Positions 9,840 to 21,812 of a stretch of 64,000 nucleotides of DNA are shown here, in pieces. The stretch is from Liolophura sinensis (lineage: Eukaryota; Mollusca; Polyplacophora; Chitonida; Chitonidae). Position numbers and translations under genes: made by a program. The notes beneath the pieces are model-generated. The model was not told the DNA's origin. It saw only the letters and a program-made list of their open reading frames with translations, and did no database searches. How positions within the stretch are numbered: the stretch's first letter is position 1; the number at the start of each line of letters is the position of its first letter. The stretch spans positions 11,280,281-11,344,280 of the forward strand of contig NC_088301.1 in assembly GCF_032854445.1 (NCBI RefSeq), read 5' to 3'.

Positions 9840-12800
9840 ATGGCTAACCCATTGTTTTCCCATCCGCCCAATACCTCCAGCACAGTCCAGTGCTTGAAAT
9901 ATGTTCTGTATTCCATGTTCCTCTTGATCCTGGTGAGTATGGGTTGCCTTTCCTGCATAATGGTGGCTCAGGTCCAAGCTGGATTAACCATTGGGCTCTT
10001 GTTATACATGAATAAGTCTTCTGTCAGGGATGGACACAAGATCTCATTGAGTCTGTCAGAAGTTTTCTAGAAAATCAAATGTGCAAAAAGTTGAAAAAAA
10101 AAATTTCTGTCTAAAACATATATTATTAAATTTTTACTTAAAATTTAAGATCTCACTGGTACATTCATTTAATAGCAAGCACTTAGAAATATCTAGACTA
10201 AAATCAGTCAAATGGGGGGCGTGTTTTCGATAAATACATGCACTTAGATTTATGTTGTTTATGTTGTTGGACTAACTCCCCATTAGATGTCACTGATACA
10301 CATTTTATATTATCCATAGAAATACCTTAAAATGGCTGGAAATGCATTTCCAAGCACACACAAAATCTGTGGCCTTCAGATCCCTGGCTATTTTGGTCTG
10401 TTTTGCCCTTACTTTGCGATGGACGAAATTTTTTCCAAAAATTCAAACAACTTAAAATTTTTTAAAGTTTTACATCACTTAAGTTTGCCAGAGTTCACTG
10501 TGGGCCTGTCATGTTTGTCGGTAAACTGTTTCCGCAAACCATTAAACTGTCATCCTATGAAAGTTAAATACATGTAAGCAATCAAATAAATAAACACATA
10601 ACTGTGAGAATCATTTCACAAAATTTAAATGTAGTTGGGGAAGGGCATTACATAAATTGATGTAAATTATTGAAATTTTGTGAGTACATAATAAATATGC
10701 AACTGGACCAACCAGTTTCTTGCATAGTTGGAAGACTTTTTTGAAGAATGTGTTGCATTCTTAGACACTGAAAACGAAAAAAAGGAGATCTTAAAAGCAA
10801 CAGCTATTTATTCACGAAGCATCCCATAGTTGCCTGAAACATTTGATATTCACACAGCCACAGAATATTTTTAAGGCAGTGGTACATTTAGAAAATGAAG
10901 TGATAGTAGCCAATCACCACACCAATCAAATAAATAAATAAAATGTGCCATAAAATGTGTGTAATCGCTGAATGTTTCAGGTGGGTGGGTTTGCTGTGCT
11001 GGGGATTGGGATCTGGACCCAGACCACAGAGTACGGGGGGAGACAACTCTCTAACCTGATTGGGGCCCACCTTTACCTGATTGACTCCTACTTGTTCATC
11101 ATTTGTGGCTGTACCATCCTCCTGATCACTGTACTGGGCTTCTGTGGGACCTTCCATGAGAACAAGTGTATGCTGGAACTGGTGAGTGATGTGAGCAAGC
11201 GTATGCTGGAACTCTTGAGTGATGTGAGCAAGTGTATGCTGGAACTGGTGAGTGATGTGAGCAAGTGTGTGCTGGAACTGGTGAGTGATTGGAGCAAGTA
11301 TATCTTGGAGCTGGTGCATGATTGGAGCAAGTGTATGATGGAACTGGTGAGTGATGACAGCAGGTGTATGCTGGAGCTGGTGAGTGATGGCAACAGGTGT
11401 ATGCTGGAGCTGGTGAGTGATGTGAGCAAAAGTATGCTGGAACTGGTGAGTGATGTGAGCAAAAGTATGCTGGAACTGGTGAGTGATGTGAGCAAAAGTA
11501 TGCTGGAGCTGGTGAGTGATGTGAGCAAAGGTATGCTGGAGCTGGTGAGTGATGAGAGCAAGTGTATGCTGGAACTCGTAAGGGATTGGAGCAAGTGTAT
11601 GCTGGAACTGGTGAGTGATGAGAGCAAGTGTATGTTGGGACTGGTGAGTGATGTGAACAAGTGTATGCTGGAATTGGTGAGTGAGGAGATGAGGTGTATG
11701 GTTTACTTTACAATTAACTGGTACTGGTATAAACTGGTGAATGGAGATTTAAGTTAACCAAATTCAAACACACAAATCTCCAACTGTCATACATTACCTT
11801 ATCTTGTTATCATTGTTAAAACAGTAAAAGAGTGGTAAGACAGTAAAATTTTATCCTCAACTGGGACATTTGTGGCAGCATTTTGGGAAACAGATCGTTA
11901 AGGAAAATATTGACCCTTGGAGCATAGGTAGATCGTGAATAGCTGAAGCTGAGTTGATGTATTGTTTTCTTTTGCTTGACAGCACCTGTGTATTATGGCA
12001 TTCTTGTCTATAACGCTCGTGGTTGGAGGAGGCCTGGGATTTGCTTTCAGAGATGAGGTAAGTCACTGAAGATAAGGAGATAACCATTGTTTGCGGATTC
12101 AATCTTTGAGCCGAGTGCAGTTTTATTTAAGACTGACTCTCTGCAGGTCTGTTTTTAATTATACAGCACAGAAAAAGTTCTCCATGCATCTCCTCCCAAA
12201 CTGCTGCATCGATTTTTTTGGAACTTGCCATTTATCTTGCCCATCATGTGAACTCATCTGAAAGTTTAATGGAAATCTCATCATTATTTAGCAACTATTC
12301 CTAAAGTACTGAACCTATTTTCATAAACTTTGGATCTAATTTTGTGCACTCTTAGGTCTAATTACATGCTTAATAATATTGAGAGTCTGATTAATATTTT
12401 ATTTTCTTTCTGTCAATTCTTGGAAATCTTAGCGGATGAGAGAGGAGTATTTTGGATATCCGGATTCTATAATGTAGTTAAAGAGATGGTTTAATTGTGA
12501 AAATAAATAAATAAAAACTGTCAAAGAAAATATTTTCTTCTGCAGTTTAGAAATATGGAGCCTAGGCACCCTTATTCTTATTACCTATTAACTTACCTTG
12601 TTCTGCTTTTATCTGAAGTCTAAACTAATATGTCTATGCTAAACGGACTATTTATGGGAGTTCCAAGCCAGGAAATAATGGTATTCCTTGATATTAATCT
12701 GTATTTTTTGCTGATAAGTACTTGTATGTTGGACAGTTGGAGGTTGGAGTGAGAGAGAAGCTGGTTAATAGCTTAATAGAGGGCTACGGAGTGGACGTTC

Positions 12801-15800
12801 ATTCAAACCCCAGCAACGCTGAGGTCACTAAAACATGGAATGCTGTTCAAAGATCAGTAAGACACCCTCATGTATATATTCTCGTTAATGCATGTGAAAA
12901 TTAATAGCTGTGGTGCATGGTTATTAATAAGTGAAGCAGGTATGTGATGGATGTTTCTCTGCTAAATTACGTGGATTTACAGCAATTTTTAGTTTGCAGG
13001 TTTGACACTGACTCTTGTCAAATAGTCAGTTACTCCAAACGTATGGGTAGAGAGGGTCACTGGTCAAACTGTCTGAAGTGTTTGGAGGCAGAATAATGTG
13101 ACTCACTGGTGCGTAGACACCGGGCGCAGGTTCAGTCCCAGTCGAGGGCAGGGAAGTTTTGCCAATCACCACTCTGATTGTAATGTTAGCTGATCTGTTT
13201 TAACAATAATTGGTGGTCTGGGCTCATTGACCATTTTATGCTGTTTTACATTAGCTGAAGGTCTTCTTCCAATAGGGCATGCAAGCCTGTAGGACACGTG
13301 GCAAAGTTTGTTAATAACTTGCCAGAGGTTGGTGGTTTCCTCCAGGTATTGTGGTTTCCTGAATCCATGAAACTGACAACCAGTGTCAGACATTCTCAGG
13401 TATAGCATTAAACAACAGTGAAATAAATAATTAAAGTATGGTAATATTTTTGAGTATTACCAAGTCTGATGTAATATCTGACTATTTGGCTGTCATTTCA
13501 GTTTAAATGTTGTGGGGCACATGGTGATGTTAACTCAACAACATCCTGGGCTCTCTACAAGACTCAGAGCCACTGGTACACAGAGGGAAATAATATAAGT
13601 AAGTAAAACTACATGTATATATGCCCAGACTGGATGACTTTTTTCCCAGCCAAAGAATTTTGTAGACTGATGTATAGTGGTGGGCCATATTTGTACAGTT
13701 TGTACTATCAAGTATTCTACACTCCATATTTGGCACTGAAATCTTCAAATGTCCTCAAGTGCCTTTTTTTTTCAGATCACCATATCATGATGTAAAAGTT
13801 TAGACCAATCTCTATTATCAAGCTTTGTTCAGCATTCATTAAACTTCTTCTTTTAAACCATCTAACAATGACCAGCCATCAAGTCTTTTTTTCTCACCAA
13901 GCACTGCTCAATTTCTGTAATCCCTCAGCTTTCTTTATGCATTGCTCACTTTTAAGGTAGCGTTGTTCAGTTTGAAAAACCTTGATATTCAGTTGGAACA
14001 ACTTTGAACCTTGTTCAGTTCCCACAAAACATGGCTGACTCCTAAACTATGCGTGTTGCTCTTTATTTTGATCAGACTTTGATTCATTTGATAATCCTGT
14101 TTATAACTCTCTGAGTCCTACTCAGTTGTCCAGTGTTTTTCCGATTAAATTGTATCAAATAAATGAGTAAACAAATATGACCATACTGCAAAAACAGCAT
14201 TACAAGTGCTCCTAGCTCAGACTCTTCTCCAACAATCAAGCTAGCTATTATTCTGTTCGATTATAAGCTTGAATGGTTCCTTGTCTCCCACAGATAACAG
14301 TTATGTGCCCAGAAGCTGCTGTAAGAGCAATACTAACATCAGTGTCTGTGTGGGGATGATTAGCAATGATACTCCACCTAGTGTGGGGCCACCTGTCATG
14401 CAGAAACAGGCTCTCAACCTCAATCTGTACACTGTGGTGAGTCATATCCATCAAGTTTACCACCGTGTTTCTGTTTTCAACGACCCCTTTATGTCTACGA
14501 ACTCCCTGAACAAGGCTGGGCCTGGATTTGAAATATTTATTTGATTAGTGTTTTATGCAATACTCAAGAATAGTTCACTTGTACAATGAAGGCCAGCATT
14601 ATTGTGGGAGGAAACCGGTTCAGAGCCTGGGTGAAACCCACAACCATCCGCAGGTTGTTGCCAGACCTTCCCACACACGGCCGCAGAGGAAGCCAGCATG
14701 AGGGCTGGGCTTGGAGCTACACCTTGTGTGTCTAGTGCTTGAAAGGCCAGCACCTTGACCACTCAGCCACTGTCCGCTCCAACCTGAGTAATAACTAACA
14801 TGATACATGTACATTATTAGCGTGTAATTTCAGAGTTACATTGGCTTCAGTTCTAATGATCTGCAAAGGAGCTTAAGTATTAGACCAGACTGGGTAAGCA
14901 CTGCAAGATGACTACTCTGGTAAAGCGCCCCGTCACGCTCTGTCGTACCGCCAGGAACATGCCACTGCATGAACTTCATGTTCCACTGCATGAACTTCAT
15001 GTTCCACTGCATGAACTTCATGTTCCACTGCATGTTCCCTGAAAAGCGTGTATGACATTAAGTTTGTTATACTCCCATGTGAAGACCTGTACTGTGTTAT
15101 AAGCGTTCCGATTGATTCCTGTGTCTGCACATTTATGAACAAAGTACCCCTGTGTTAGATGAGTTCATACAACATCGTTGATGTATGCATTGGGCATGAC
15201 AGGGGCCTCTGTGGCTGAGTGGTTGGTACGCTAGCACAGCACAGTGACCATCCTCTCACTAATACGATTGTCAGTTCAAGTCTTATGTCGTATGCGAGAA
15301 GGTTTGCAGCAACCTGCGGTTGGTCATGGTTTCCTCTGGGCTCTTTCCTAATTCCTCAACCTTTTCGCTTATGAAAGAGCAACTCTCATGGCAGTTTATA
15401 CATATTTTTAATTTGACTTTAGAGTCAAAACTACAATAGTTGTATTGGCCAATTTCAGTCCATCAGAAAAAGTTAAATTTTATCAGTCTGCACAGAATAA
15501 TGTCTTGAGAATATGTCTGAATAAACAGGCCCTGGTTTTATAAAGTTCACTTTTAATAGCTAAGTAAGCCTTTGACTACCAAGTCCACTTAGCTAAGGTT
15601 CACCAAGTCCTGTAAGTAGGCTTCATGAAACCGGGGCCATTCCATGTTCATTAGGCCTGTCTTATTTACTCTTTACTACAATCAGAATTTCACAAGCCAG
15701 AATTATCAGAGAGCTATGTCAGTTTTAAACATATCCAAAGTCCATGTAGTTTCTGTGCTTATCCAATGCCATTGGATTTTTAGCTAGCTGTTACCAGCGT

Positions 15801-17744
15801 TTTCAACATGAATCTGCTGTGTCTACCTTACAGGGCTGCTATGACAGGATGGTGGAAACTCTCGAAGCAAATGGTCTGGTCATTGGTGTGACAGCCATCA
15901 CCGTGGCAACATTCATGGTAAATATTCCAAACAAGAAAGCACTAGTTTTTCAGTCATGTGACAATACCTGTTGTCAGTACTGGTATCAATATTAAAAGAA
16001 AACACTGACACAAAGATTACTGAAATTTGAAGTGGTTAAATTTGGGATATACAGGCCTAGTACTAATTGTTATTATTATTTATATCACAGCGATACAATG
16101 TTTATGTATATCTTCAGTTAGACACAGAATCATTGCTCATTGGTTGAATGGTCGGAGCTGAACTGTAGGTCTACTTTTGAGAGTTCTGTTTATTTTTGAA
16201 GGGTATTTTAAGATTTATTTTGAAGGTTCCAACAATGAAAGTAATGTTTTAGGACATTTTATTTGCTTCTAAAAGTGCACTTTTTTGGTGAAGGCTTAGT
16301 TCATTTACTGTGTCCCAGGAACCACTCACTTTTACATCAGCAGTTTTAAGTCAAAATTATCTTGCACAAGCAAAGAACAACTGTCATCATTCATTAGTGT
16401 ATATGCATTAATTTGTAAAACACACTAATGTAATTCTTCAACCTTTTTCCGTGTTCGCAAGTTGTCTATTCAAGCAGATTCTGAAGGCATTACTCTGTGT
16501 TGATTGATAAAATTATACCTTTAAACTGGTCAATCTAATCAATGAAATTTAGTCTCCAAAATCAAGTTAAAAATCGCACTGAAAGTTGCTTATGAGGAAT
16601 TAGGGCACATTAAAACCCTTCAATAGAGGAAGTACAGTGCTTTTTACACATGTCTCAACTGTGATTCAGGCACCTAAATTAGTTGAGCAGAAGTTAAGAG
16701 GAAAGAAGTATTTTCAGCATAATAATGTTTTTTTAATTTGTACTGTGTTTTGTTTGACTTGTCAGTATCAAAATATGTCAGATTTTTTTGTTCTTCTCTT
16801 TGAGGGTGATTTTATGACTACCTGTCATAGAGCAGAGCATGTTTAGGTACATGTTTAGCCAATCAGCATCAATTCTGTATCGACCGCTTTGGTGGCCTAA
16901 TGGTGAGAGCATCCACCTCGAAGTCCAAGAGCCAGGATCAAACCTGGGTTAGGTCACACCAAAGGCTTTAAAAATGGTACTTGTTGCAGCCTCGCTTGGC
17001 ACTCCTTGAAAGATTAGAGCACGGAAAACAGGGTTGGTTGACCTGGTGTCTGTATATTGTGACTGGGTGGGGTGTCATGTCAGATGTCTTCAGCATGATA
17101 CTTCAGTGGCGGCAGCACTTTGGCGGCATGGACTCGCTCTGTCACAAAAAAGACACAGTGTATGTGCACACACCTAATGACATCTCATCATCACATAACT
17201 GAAAAAGTGTTAAGAACCAGGTTAAAGCTCCAGCATTCATTCATTCACTCGATTCTGTATCCCTGTAGAGTGATGGGCCTGCGTGGTACAACGCTTAGCC
17301 CAGCACTTAACCCAGGAGCCTCTCAGCAAGGCAGATGTTGTGACTTCCAAGTCCAGCTCATGCTGACTTTCTCTTTGGTTGAACATGTGTGTGAAATTGT
17401 CTCCATCAACCTAGTTTCCTCCCACCATAAGGCTGGTCACCGTTGTATAAGTTCAATATTCTTGATTGCAATGTAAAACACCAGTCAAATAAATAATATA
17501 ACTTTATGATCAGGTTTTGAGTCTCAGCCATAGTTATTGTTATGTTAGGACTACAATGCACCTTTAACTTGCTAACACACCTGTGTATCAATAACACTTG
17601 CAGTTTGTGGAGCTTGTGGTGTGCATCTGCCTGTACCGACACCTGCATTATGGCCGCAGGCGTGCCCTGAGTCAATTCTTCAAGTGGACTCGCAGTGAGA
17701 GCATGCCGGCCTCTGACTCCTGGAGTCCCAACCCGATCACGTGA
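9840..17744 (+). CDS. Tetraspanin, complete, 8 coding exons
   Basis: Coding exons: 9840-9932, 10981-11181, 11983-12057, 12737-12856, 13502-13598, 14294-14436, 15834-15917, 17604-17744 (stop TGA). All have GT/AG borders and phases agree, giving 317 residues. Tetraspanins are four-pass membrane proteins that organise receptors and integrins into membrane microdomains. Seen here: TM1 about residues 20-43 (GIGIW end), TM2 about 64-86 (LGFCGTFHE then NKCML), TM3 about 99-119, a large extracellular loop, and TM4 about 257-283. The loop has the family signature CCG (166-168), a PxSCC motif (201-205) and GCYD (244-247): six cysteines in all (166, 167, 204, 205, 214, 245). An N-glycosylation site (NST) lies at 174. 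The loop is longer than usual, which explains a length above the common 230-280. The start ATG is the first in frame before TM1; a possible 3' splice site at 9757-9758 suggests a 5' UTR exon upstream. The subfamily is not resolved. The 5' splice site of exon 2 is duplicated many times in the following intron. Confidence 0.93.
10911..10943 (+). mobile_element. SINE tail beside a splice acceptor
   Basis: CACACCAATCAAATAAATAA, the 3' end of a type A SINE. It ends only about 37 bp before the first base of tetraspanin exon 2, so it occupies the branch-point zone of that intron. Confidence 0.7.
11168..11697 (+). repeat. 33-bp minisatellite made of exon 2 end plus 5' splice site
   Basis: About 16 tandem copies of a 33-bp unit. 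The first copy straddles the exon 2/intron 2 border of the tetraspanin. Each unit has 15 nt matching the exon end (TGTATGCTGGAACTG, CMLEL) followed by 18 nt of intron starting GTGAGTGATGTGAGCAAG. Most copies keep CTG|GTGAGT. Copies at about 11215 (TTGAGT), 11317 (GTGCAT) and 11580 (GTAAGG) are altered. Because 33 is a multiple of 3, the reading frame stays open from exon 2 through the array to a stop at 11755, so use of any downstream donor would add 11-residue units between TM2 and TM3. Whether that happens is unknown. Confidence 0.95.
13085..13432 (+). mobile_element. SINE type B (different tRNA-like head)
   Basis: The head has a B-box-like GGTTCAGTCCC at about 13130. The body includes GCAAAGTTTGTTAATAACTT and GCCAGAGGTTGGTGGTTTCC, and the tail is TAGCATTAAACAACAGTG followed by AAATAAATAA. 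Body and tail align with the copy at 23707. It lies in intron 4 of the tetraspanin. Confidence 0.7.
14534..14782 (-). mobile_element. SINE type A in tetraspanin intron 6
   Basis: Reverse copy from tail (TATTTGATTAGTGTTTTATG) to a diverged head (ACCACTCAGCCACTGTCCGC). The body has GGAGGAAACCGGTTCAGAGC. Confidence 0.9.
14955..15032. repeat. 21-bp tandem repeat, about 3.5 copies
   Basis: Near-perfect copies of GTTCCACTGCATGAACTTCA in tetraspanin intron 6. The near identity suggests recent slippage. Confidence 0.9.
15203..15352 (+). mobile_element. SINE type A, 3'-interrupted
   Basis: Good tRNA-like head, GGGGCCTCTGTGGCTGAGTG, then GGTTGGTACGCTAGCACAGC. The body stops at TTCCTAATTCCTC, where a different inverted-repeat element begins (15352). 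Confidence 0.85.
15352..15527 (-). mobile_element. MITE family M2, reverse copy
   Basis: Starts TTCCTCAACCTTTTCGC, passes CATATTTTTAATTTGACTTT and ends near TATGTCTGAATAAACAGG. It matches the reverse complement of the copy at 39487 over most of its length. Its second inverted end is missing because the next element abuts it. Confidence 0.75.
15528..15638. mobile_element. Small MITE with terminal inverted repeats
   Basis: The left end, GGCCCTGGTTTTATAAAG, and the right end, CTTCATGAAACCGGGGCC, are inverted copies, and the inner parts (AGCTAAGTAAG and CTTAGCTAAGG) are also inverted. At about 111 bp it is a nonautonomous element. It resembles the ends of the element at 44426. Confidence 0.8.
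16433..16625 (+). mobile_element. MITE family M2, forward copy
   Basis: TAATTCTTCAACCTTTTTCC at the left, AAAATTATACCTTTAAACTGG and CCAAAATCAAGTTAAAAATC internally. It aligns with 39487-39696 and, inverted, with 15352-15527. It lies in intron 7 of the tetraspanin. Confidence 0.75.
16887..17235 (+). mobile_element. SINE type C, near full length
   Basis: The tRNA-like head has TGGTGGCCTAATGGTGAGAG (A box) and GGATCAAACCTGGG (B box), followed by GGTACTTGTTGCAGCCTCGC and the core GACTGGGTGGGGTGTCATGT. It ends near a short CATTCATTCATTCA tail. This is a family distinct from type A, with a second copy at 38530. Confidence 0.85.
17268..17508 (+). mobile_element. SINE type A in tetraspanin intron 7
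   Basis: GGGCCTGCGTGGTACAACGC head (diverged), CAGGAGCCTCTCAGC, CAAGTCCAGCTCATGCTGAC, TTTCCTCCCACCATAAGGC, tail CACCAGTCAAATAAATAA. It inserted directly after the type C copy and ends about 95 bp before exon 8. Confidence 0.9.
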
Positions 17745-18003
17745 GGAAATGTAGGACTACGAGTTCGGAGTCACCTTTGTATTGAGATTATCGCACTGTT
17801 CATGTTTTTAATGACTTTATTCCGTCCTTTCTGGAGACTTATTTTTACCAGATCCTGGAAGTATCTGTGTTACACTAAGGTTAAATTAAGTGCATATGTA
17901 CATGTATACATGTATATGATGTACACGTACATGTAGCTGTATTCTTTCTTTGTGACTAATGTGTGTGCCATTCTGACATCCATTACAATTGATAAACAAT
18001 GGT

Positions 18004-18009
18004 AATAAA
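18004..18009 (+). terminator. Candidate polyadenylation signal of the tetraspanin
   Basis: AATAAA 260 bp after the stop codon. A later one exists at about 18688. Chosen only by motif and position. Confidence 0.4.
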
Positions 18010-19359
18010 TGTATTGTAAAGTTGTATAGCCAGTTATATTACAGTATGTACAGCTTACTACTTAGTATCAAATATTGTCTCAGGCAACAACAGTCTCAAG
18101 CTAAATCTTGATAAATCAGACTCAGACTAAAATAATTTGTTTTCCTCACAGATTTTACTACAGGGATGAAGACAAATTTACAAGGGCTGATAAACTGTCA
18201 AGGATAAATGTTTGTTTGTAGATCAGGCATCAGTATTTCAGTTGCAATTAACTCACTCATGATGGACATGCAACTCTATTTCTGATTTTATAATAGAAAT
18301 ATTAGTGGCCAGTGAATACAAAATTTTGTACACAGTTGGTGGAAGTTTAATTTTGTATGTGGGAACTTGGGTAATCTTCATTGGATATTTCATTCCATAC
18401 AGTGGATGCTCAATATTTCAGTGGGTTTATGTTGAATCGACTATCATTATACATTTGACTCAATCATGCAAACTGGATGTAACTCTACTGTGTACATCTG
18501 AATTTGGGAAAAAAGTATTTGTGAACACAAAATTGCTACATTTGGTAGAGACTTTAGCATGCGTGTGGGGTTTATTAATTTCATGTTATATCTCTTCTTC
18601 GTTCCACTATGTGCATGTATTTGACATGTTTGACTTGCAATGTGATTAATTTGTGAGTTCTGCAATTTTTACGTACAGCTGAGTCAACAAATAAAAAGAT
18701 TGTGTCAAGAAGTTGTGTATATATGAAAATAACTGTGTATCCGAGCTGCTGTAAATTTTCAACCCTTCCAACCACTAAAGCACTTGTGTGGAATGCATAC
18801 AGTTATTATGAAAATGAAATTACAAATTATTTGTTTGTCATTAATGAGGGAAGCTTCATAAAACATTGCGAATGATTTCTCTACATCCTATAATTCTCTC
18901 AGAATGTTTCAAAATATATCATTGCAGAAGCAGTTGGAAAGGTTGAAGAGTTATGGTGTCAACCTTCTATAGTACATGTATTCTAGCTTCAATCCCACAA
19001 TGCAAAGCATCAGTAGCTTGTCAGAGAGCAGTAGTGCCATTATGGATAGGTATTTTGTCAGGTGATTGTACATTTCTTATCAGAAATGCATTCCCTTAAC
19101 TGTAATATAAAATCGGCTACACAGAGTGAGCTTTATAAAATTTGATTTTAGGGGAACCAGCTTTACAGAAAGAAATGGTCAGTATGTAAATTTATCGATG
19201 CACACATTGTTCGAGTCACTGCAGGTTTCAGCTGATGATGTGGCATATATGTTTGTATCTATTCTGAGTACAAAGACAAACGAATTCCCTGACAGTGATT
19301 AGTGACAACAGGATACAAGATTTATGATAAGGGATCAAAGACACACAAGATCAGCTGGT

Positions 19360-19850
19360 TGTGTTACTGGATGTATTGATGGTTTTGTGGATGGTTGTGT
19401 AGATCGTTGTATAGAAGGTTGTGTGGATGGAGGTATAGAAGGTTGTGTGGATGGAGGTATAGAAGGTTGTGTAGATGCTTGTACAGTAGGTTGTATAGAT
19501 GCTCGTACAGAAGGTTGTATGGATGGTGGTATAGATGGTTATGTAGAATGTTTGTATAGAAGGTTGTGTAAATGCTTGTAAAGAAGGTTGCATAAATGGT
19601 CATGTAGAATGTTGTATAGATTGTTGTATAGAAGGCTGTATGGATGCTTGTACCGAAGGTTGTGTAGATGGCTGTATAGATGGTTACGTAGGTTGTTGTA
19701 TAGATGGTTACGTATATTGTTGTAGAGAAGGTTGTGTAGATAGTTGTACCGGAGGTTGTGTAGGTGGCTGTATAGATGGTTACGTAGATTGTTGTATCGA
19801 AAGTTGTGTAGGTAGTTGTACAGAAGATTTGCATAGATGGTTAGATCACA
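19360..19850 (+). repeat. 12/24-bp GTT-rich minisatellite
   Basis: About 40 imperfect 12-bp units alternating GGTTGTGTAGAT and GGTTGTATAGAA types. Both strands stay open over long stretches (Cys-Val-Asp-Gly on +, Thr-Ile-Tyr-Thr on -) simply because the unit is a multiple of 3. There is no start, splice or domain evidence for a protein. Confidence 0.9.
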
Positions 19851-20893
19851 GTGGATCTAATAGTTTTTGCACAGAGCATACGCACATGTATTAAAACCGC
19901 AAGCCTCTTAATAATGTCTTGTTCTGATGATTCAGTGAGAAATATTCCTGCTCTTCTCATCATTGCAAGGAACACTCCACAAAATTTAAAAAAAAAAAAC
20001 ATGACTGCTGAAAGGGGCATTCCTTTCTTCAACCTTTTTTGTACGGTAAACGGGTGCTTTTTAATTATACCTTAGAGAGCATTGTTTTATCAGGCCTGTA
20101 CTGATTATATCTCAATGTTTGCTGACCCTGCCTATCTCAGTTTCTAGGCCCATGCATAACTAAAGTATTAACATGTATAAATTATATTTTAAAGTTGCTG
20201 ATTAATCTGCGCTAACATTATTTAAGGAGATAAAGTAGGCACTATCAGTGGTAGTAGATTAACCTGCCATATGATTCTGGTTTACTCATGCAATGTCACA
20301 TGTTTTTCTGCATGATATGTAGCTCAATTGGCAAAACAACTGTGTACATTGTGAAAATGTTACATATAATATTTTGGGTATGGTTGACCCACCATCCTAA
20401 ATTTTAAATTTTTGTTTTAAAGGTTTACTTAAATGAATATCCGTTCAAGGTTACGGTCTCAATTTGTCTTTTTCCATACATTTTTTCCCATTGTTTTATT
20501 TCCATGTTTTATGGGCTTTTAACATTGTGCTGCTAAACATTTATCTTGACAGTTTTACTTGAGTTTTGTTCCTAAATTTCAGACTGTTTTGCTGTGCCGT
20601 TTATTCTTAAAGGAACATTACCCAGTGTGCAAATGTAAAGATCTTGTAATAAAAACAATAAAAAAAGGAGTGTACACAAAGTCACAAGTCATTCTTTGTT
20701 TCATCTTTGATCATCTTTATTTACATCACCAAATCTTTCGAACAACTAAAAAAATATATGGTCCCAATCCATCATGATTATTCCTTCTTGAAGAAAATGT
20801 TATTATTCAAGGAGTCATGACCACATGGTTATACAGCAGTTGGCCCTTTTCCGGTTGTTCTTATGATCACATTTTTTTTTTTTGCATGTTACG

Positions 20894-20952
20894 GGTGAGC
20901 TGACATTACAAAATCCAATAATGGTGAGCTGACATTACAAAATCCAATAATG
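20894..20952. repeat. 30-bp perfect tandem duplication
   Basis: Two adjacent copies beginning GTGAGCTGACATTACAAAAT, apparently identical. Confidence 0.9.
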
Positions 20953-21591
20953 GAACAGAAATATCGAAAATCCACCTTGAGCTTTTTATGAATTTCCTGG
21001 TTTTCAGATCATGTAAATATGTCTTCAACAGAAAAACTTGCTGGGATAGTCCAAATATTTCACAAATTAGAAGATTTTCAAGTTTTATTTTTATACCTTC
21101 CTTCGACATTGAAAAAAGATGGTTCCTACCTATAAAACAACAACATATATAGTTGTGACCGGACTTCTGATAGAAGACCTCTCAGCCTTGACCAATATTA
21201 TCATTTCATTTCATCTGGTATTTGGCGAGATGCAGTTCTTTACTTTGCTCACAAACCTTACCACTCTGACATAATTGGAGTTATGAGCGGGATTGGCTTT
21301 TCATGCATTAACACGTGAGATCTGTAATATTCCAACGTGTACTATGAACAAGAATTTCTGAGTCATGTCATCTGGCCAAGAAAAGCAAACAGTGCACCCC
21401 AATGGATATTTGCAGTCCAGAAGAATTGACTAGAGAAAGAAGAACATACCCAAAAATATACATAATTCTGATTAACACAGCACTTGACGGGTAAGATTAC
21501 CGTGGTGTAATCTTGACAGTGAAACCCCATGTGTATCGTGATTAGCCTGGCTTACAATATGCTTGAGTATAATGTACTTCACATACACTGG

Positions 21592-21812
21592 CTCTTCAAC
21601 CCTTTCAACCACTTCTGAAACTACTATATTGAATCATTCGGAGAGAACTATGGCGTGTGAAGAAATAACTTTATGAGTTATGAATTTGATGAAGACTGCA
21701 TCTTTGGTGACACAATCATTTCAGTGGCATTTTTGCAATAATTCTATACAGGAATTTCACAGAAAAAAGTGCTTAAGAGGTCGGAAAGCTTAAAGATTTA
21801 CAGTAGCCTCTC
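21592..21812. mobile_element. MITE family M3
   Basis: The left end (CTCTTCAACCCTTTCAACC) and the right end (GGAAAGCTTAAAGATTTACA) are diverged inverted copies. The inside (CATTTCAGTGGCATTTTTGC; AAAAAGTGCTTAAGAGG) aligns with the copy at 37345. Confidence 0.6.

Noticed and set aside
16887-16960. A tRNA-like stretch with TGGCCTAATGG and GGATCAAACC
   Set aside because: It is the head of a type C SINE; the acceptor stem does not close.
18305-18649. 114-codon open frame with hydrophobic stretches
   Set aside because: No recognised family, AT-rich composition like its surroundings, and it lies in or just past the tetraspanin 3' UTR.
19324-19894. Cys-rich open frame on + and Thr/Tyr-rich frame on -, as a possible secreted repeat protein
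   Set aside because: Both frames follow from a 12-bp repeat; no signal peptide or splice sites, and copies drift without regard to codons.
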